From Aurantiochytrium sp. KH105 (Eukaryota > Sar > Bigyra > Thraustochytrida > Thraustochytriidae), in assembly GCA_003116975.1 (NCBI GenBank), contig BGKB01000054.1, positions 248,001 to 312,000 on the forward strand: DNA of 64,000 bases, read 5' to 3'. The notes below the pieces were generated by a model. It saw nothing but the letters and a program-made list of their open reading frames with translations. It was not told where the DNA came from and searched no databases. Made by a program: the position numbers and the translations under genes. Below are positions 59,977 to 64,000 of this stretch, piece after piece (the stretch's first letter is position 1; each line of letters opens with the position of its first letter).

Positions 59977-62876
59977 CGACTTGAGTTGGTCACGCCGTGC
60001 GGACTTGCGAGCCGAGGGGGAAGAGAGAAAAGGAGGCGTCGTTTGAGCCGAGGCGCAGCGCGGCCTGGCTGGCATGGCATGGCTCAGCAGAGCGCGCGGG
60101 AGACGAGGCGGGCGCTCCAGGCTCCGCGGCGCGGCGCGCGGGCGGGCGGCGAGGGCGTCACGCCGGGAGGCAGGCTTGGAGCGGGAAGGCCCGCGCGATG
60201 AGGCGGCATGTGGAACGAATGGAACGGAAGAGGATAGCAACGGAATGGGCTGGACTGCGAGCGCCATCTTGGGGGACCGGGGCGGCCCCACGGCACGGCG
60301 CTGGAGAGTAAATGAGAGAAGCTCGGCGGGGCAAAGTGAAGTTCTGCAGTGGCTCGCTCGGGCTGGCCGAGCGAGCGGGAGCGAAGGCTTGAATTCGGAC
60401 TTGGGCTTGGGGACGCCGTCGCCGACTCGAAACCGGGGTGCAGAGAAGAGGAGCACTCGATCGCAGAGCCCAGTTCATCGCCCGCTCCTACAATCTCGTT
60501 GCCCGCTCCGGATAGATGAGCTGTCCAAACGTCGACCGCGCCCATCTCGCCGTGCGTGCTGCTCTGCAGCTGCTTTGCTCGGCGAACTCGAAGCTCGCGT
60601 CGTCATCGCCTGACCTGCTTCGGCGTTGTTTTGGAGAGAGCTTCGCCGTGAGCACGTTGGTTCTTGGTTGCCAGGTTCGAGAGGCTGGTCGTCCGTTCAT
60701 ATTCTTGGTTGCTCGCTCGGTTGCTTGCAGTTGTTGGCTTGCTTACTAGTACAGTCAACTGGTCGCTGTCGCTATCGCTTGCAGCGGGTGAATGAATTGA
60801 ACGGACGTTGCTGTCGGTCGATTGATCGAAGCCGCGAACCGCCGCGATGATAGGAAGAAGGAAGGGCCCCACGGACCATCGATGGCACGAGGGGCGCCTC
60901 AAGCAAGCTGGGCTCCAGGACGAGGGACGCGCTGGACGGCAAGGCTCTTGGAAACGAAGGGGCTGAAAGGAAGATATAGCGAGAGCGCCTCTCACGTCAG
61001 GACGCATCTGCGGTGCAGGGCGGCGGCTTTCAGTCGGCCAAGAAACGATGCACGGAACGTGACGGCCCACAGTGGCTGTGGCTCCTCGCAGTGGGCCCAC
61101 AGTCATATGTATTCTGGTGCTTCCGCCGATCGCGTATCAGGCACGCTCGCACGCACGCACGCACAGGTAGGCAGGTGCAACTGCGCCAGAATCTGGCCTC
61201 ATAAACCACGGCAGCTTGAAGCCAAGGGAAGGCCAAGGGCAGAGCTACGAGCGAACGTCAAACCGCTCTGGGCGCGCGGCCCTGGCCATGGGTGGCTGGC
61301 GGCAACTGCAGGGCTGTTGCATGACTTTTGCAAGATGCACGCTTGCGAGAAAAAGAAGAAACGAACGGACGGCCGGAGCGCTTCAGCCGAGCCGGCGCCA
61401 CCCTTGGCGGCGGCGGTTGATAGGTAATATGGAGGCGGGGGGCGGAAAGGGGGAGGAGGAGAAAAAAAGGGGCGACTTCTTTTCTGGTCCGGGAGGCGTG
61501 CAAAACTTCGTTCTAGGCCGATCGTTTTCGCACAAGCCGCGCACGTACGAGAGGCGGAGAGGCGTCCGAGCGTCTCGCACACGATGCCGCCAGGAACCCT
61601 TGCGGTCTCGTGCCTTCGAAGCTTTTCGTCCCTGCCAAGAGCAAGGCCATGAGCCTTGCCAGGTGTGGCAATGGGACAAGTGGGCCGGGCCAAGGTAGGT
61701 AGCCAGTGGATTTTTCCGAAGGACTCGCTCGTCTCGCGTGGCATACCTCGCGAGCAGCCTTCTCGCCCATTTCTGACGAGTCTCGAAGCGCTTCGAAATC
61801 AAACGCTTAGCTCGTGGTCCGGCAGAACGCATCCAGCGAGTCTTAGCAGGTAGCAACGATTGATCCGTATTACAGTTGCGGCCAAGAATTCGGTCACCGG
61901 CTTCACTTCCGCGTATGATCGCGCCTGCTAAAACAAGGACTAGCAGGAAGACTTGTTTGCGTGGGAGCAAGAGAGCACTCGGTTTTTCTCTTGGGACGTT
62001 GCAATCGTCGAAGGCGCTTGAGTAGATAGATACAATGGCTGGAGATTGGGTTGTTGCGCGGCTGCAGCTGCAATAAGCGGCAGCGGAACGCGTCATGTCA
62101 TGCCATGCCAAGTCATGCCGTGCTGCTACCGCTGCCGTTGGCAGTCGCGGGCCATCGTTGGCGGTACGCGACGAAGCGCACCTTCGTGGTGAGCTTCTGG
62201 CGATTCTCGCTCCAGAGAGAAGTGTGACGAAGCACACTGGTAGTGCAGGCGATGTTTCTGGGCTCGCCGTTTGTAGAGTGACTGCCGCAAGAGTCGTTCC
62301 AGAAAGTACATGACCATGCCTTACCTTTTTAGAGTAGACCAGAGAATGCATGCCCATTTGTTTGTGTGCTTGCAATTTGGAAGAACAAGATTGCTTTGAG
62401 CAAGCGGGAGAGCAAGGTATCTAGCTATTGCTAGCTGTGACTAAGGATATGAGGTAAGAAAAGATGAGAGCGTCAGTGAGTTTTCCACCTCTCCCCAAGC
62501 AAGCACGCGCGTGACGCTGGGCAAGATGGAGACACTAGCCATGAGACCCAGAGTTCTCCAAATCAAGGTTGGACCCAGAGTTCCCCTCTCGTCTTCCACT
62601 GTGCAGAGCAGACGAGCAAAAAAGCAAGCAAGCAGAGGCACACAAATATGGCTCGCAAGCTAGGCAGGGTGGCGGTTGTAGCTCGCATGATTAAGTATGC
62701 GCCGCCGCGGCGGCTCGGGGCGAACTGGATTGTGCCGGCAGCAAATCCGAATCGAGAGATCTTGCGGGGGGCAATTCGCAACCACAAGGATTGACCGAGA
62801 AGACATCATTCAAGAACAAGAAACGAAAAAGAAAAAGTGACCCAAGAGTGCACGCGGCTCCGAGTCGAGTGACGGT

Positions 62877-62877
<1 letters not shown>

Positions 62878-62914
<37 letters not shown>
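62878..62914. repeat. (GCAA)n microsatellite
   Basis: About nine GCAA units, the complement-strand form of the (TTGC)n/(GCTT)n-like tracts elsewhere, 85 bp before the catalase-fold gene. Confidence 0.9.
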
Positions 62915-62998
62915 GAATACACCCTTTCGCATAAAAGCGTTTTTACCGAGCCAAAGAACGAGAGGCCCGGAACTGGACGCCAAGCGCCACTGACCACG

Positions 62999-64000
62999 AT
63001 GCAGACCCGCAACGTGCTGACTTCCCTCGTGCTCTTTCTCGCAGCATGCACACACGCGCAGGGCGCAGGATGTCCATTCATGGGCACGCTCAAGTCCATC
63101 ACAGCAGGGCCAAACCGGGTTGAGCGCGAGCTGGAGCCCCCAGTTTGCTACCAGAACAGGCTCTCCGCAACCTACGACGCAAATTTTCCGGACACCACGA
63201 CCAACCTCGACGGAAAGGAGTTCCCCAACAAGAAATGCAGCCTCCAGCTCGGACGCGAGTATGGCTTCGACAGCGCCGAGGAGCAAGAGATCATCACAGA
63301 GACCGCCAAGGTCATGGCGGAGCGTATGCTCAGCGTCGGCGACTACAATGGCGAAGCCGCCTGCCTCGGCGCCGGCGTCACCAACTGCTGCACCTTTACC
63401 AAAACGAGTGGAGTTCGCGGTGCCGACCCGACCTTTACATTCTCCAACGCAAGCTGCCCTCTCGGCGTCTCGTCAGAGTACACGTATCAGTCACCCGCGG
63501 CGTCGGCTGTCATTTCCGAGGAAGACCGACCCGACCTTGTGAGCAAGAGCATGAACCAGCGCATCCGCAAGCAAATGCACGGCGAGAGCTATGGCTGCGT
63601 CGACGCCGTCCTCAAGATCAACGACGACCTCGACACGGCTCCGCACGGCGAGGGCGGGCTCGACGAGCGCTTCCGCGTCGGACTCCTTGCCGAGGCTGGC
63701 CGCAAGTTCAACGTTCAGGCTCGCTTCAGCGGCAACCGCAATCTTACCATGCATGACGCGCATGACGTGCTCATTCGCGGTCTCAGTCTCAAGATCAAAG
63801 ACGCTGTCAACAAGAACCAACGCATCAAGCTCTCCAGCGTTGCGTCTGTGGCGCAGCCAGAGAACGCCCAGGTCGCCTTCCAGAACCAGTCGATTGATGC
63901 TTTTCAAGAGGACGGTACCGTGGACCTTTTGTTCATCGCCGTGCGCAGCGCCGAAGAGCCCGGCGGTGTGCCCTTCAACATGTTCGTGGACGGCAACCTT
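62999..64000 (+). CDS. Secreted catalase-fold haem protein (N-terminal part, cut by window end)
   Basis: Open from ATG 62999 to the last base, 334 codons, with no stop. Residues 1-21 are a signal peptide (VLTSLVLFLAAC then THAQG). After a Cys-containing segment (about 25-175) comes a catalase-like core: KQMHGESYGCV, where the His aligns with the distal catalytic His, then DERFRVGLLAEAGRKF, VQARFSGN and LIRGLSLKIKD. This order matches the small catalase-related (SrpA-like) family, in which haem proteins act as peroxidases or on fatty-acid hydroperoxides. The proximal Tyr ligand would lie beyond the window. The N-terminal Cys-rich extension is not usual for the family. Secretion is inferred from the signal peptide. 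Confidence 0.75.
   Translation, partial: MQTRNVLTSLVLFLAACTHAQGAGCPFMGTLKSITAGPNRVERELEPPVCYQNRLSATYDANFPDTTTNLDGKEFPNKKCSLQLGREYGFDSAEEQEIITETAKVMAERMLSVGDYNGEAACLGAGVTNCCTFTKTSGVRGADPTFTFSNASCPLGVSSEYTYQSPAASAVISEEDRPDLVSKSMNQRIRKQMHGESYGCVDAVLKINDDLDTAPHGEGGLDERFRVGLLAEAGRKFNVQARFSGNRNLTMHDAHDVLIRGLSLKIKDAVNKNQRIKLSSVASVAQPENAQVAFQNQSIDAFQEDGTVDLLFIAVRSAEEPGGVPFNMFVDGNL

Larger units (their letters stand above)
57945..62998. other. 5-kb gene-free region
   Basis: The longest stretch without a supported gene. Open frames up to about 330 codons occur on both strands, but all are Arg/Ala/Pro/Ser low complexity with no family resemblance, as expected of GC-rich DNA. It contains a 15-bp tandem repeat (58008-58037), dense clusters of ATCGATCG-type words (58377-58425, 58771-58800, 59515-59600), a CGTCG pentanucleotide run (59946-59976) and a GCAA microsatellite (62878-62914). 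It could hold non-coding RNA or a long regulatory region; nothing seen proves either. Confidence 0.5.

Noticed and set aside
59054-60456. Long open frames on both strands in the 5-kb gap
   Set aside because: Arg/Ala/Pro-rich low complexity with no family pattern; stops are rare by chance in DNA this GC-rich.

Overview
The window is nuclear DNA of a GC-rich, flagellated, unicellular eukaryote. A stramenopile of the thraustochytrid type (Labyrinthulomycetes: Aurantiochytrium, Schizochytrium or Hondaea) fits best. That placement is an inference from gene content, single-exon genes, 5' leaders rich in GCGAG-like purine repeats and short spliceosomal introns; no species marker is present. I could support 21 protein genes (the last cut by the window end), one tRNA-Phe and one broken topoisomerase II-like fossil.

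Layout. 0.2-4.4 kb: splicing factor Cwc2 (-) diverges from a long uncharacterised protein (+). 4.8-6.8 kb: a three-exon TMEM107-like ciliary transition-zone gene and a Vti1 SNARE. 6.9-13.4 kb: a 1190-residue ankyrin protein (-) and an ankyrin-PP2C phosphatase (+). 13.9-18.0 kb: an acidic protein, mitochondrial ClpP (-) and proteasome subunit Rpn11 (+), the last two separated by 1.2 kb of microsatellite-rich DNA. 18.3-22.7 kb: a divergent pair of cilia-type genes, an ASH-domain protein (-) and CFAP58 (+). 23.0-28 kb: ribosomal protein L4 (-), mitochondrial uS9 (+) and a two-exon RluA-type pseudouridine synthase (-). 28.5-34.1 kb: a DYRK1-class kinase (-), a membrane RING-H2 protein (+) and tRNA-Phe(GAA). 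35.0-38.4 kb: a 22-exon secreted leucine-rich-repeat (LRR) gene. 38.9-45.7 kb: Arl2 (-), a MEKHLA-domain protein (+), Orc4 (-) and a FabG/CBR4-like reductase (+). 46.0-48.0 kb: a nine-exon LRR gene of the ribonuclease-inhibitor class (-). 50.4-53.4 kb: the topoisomerase II fossil, followed directly by TBC1D31 (+). 57.3-58 kb: a fatty-acid-binding-protein-like gene (-). About 5 kb without a gene follows, then the start of a secreted catalase-fold protein.

The most striking structure is in the two LRR genes. Most genes here have no intron, yet these two carry 29 introns between them, all in phase 2, so that each internal exon is one LRR unit. In the first gene 16 of 20 internal exons are 69 nt; in the second all seven are exactly 84 nt. 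Seventeen of these 29 introns begin GTACGT, a donor form absent from the three other introns found. Both spliced frames close exactly (581 and 331 codons), which supports the models strongly.

Functionally the window is mostly housekeeping: splicing, translation, protein degradation, replication origin recognition and membrane traffic. Five genes relate to cilia or centrosomes/microtubules (TMEM107-like, ASH protein, CFAP58, Arl2, TBC1D31), as expected of a lineage with flagellated zoospores. No intact mobile element, CRISPR array or rRNA was seen.
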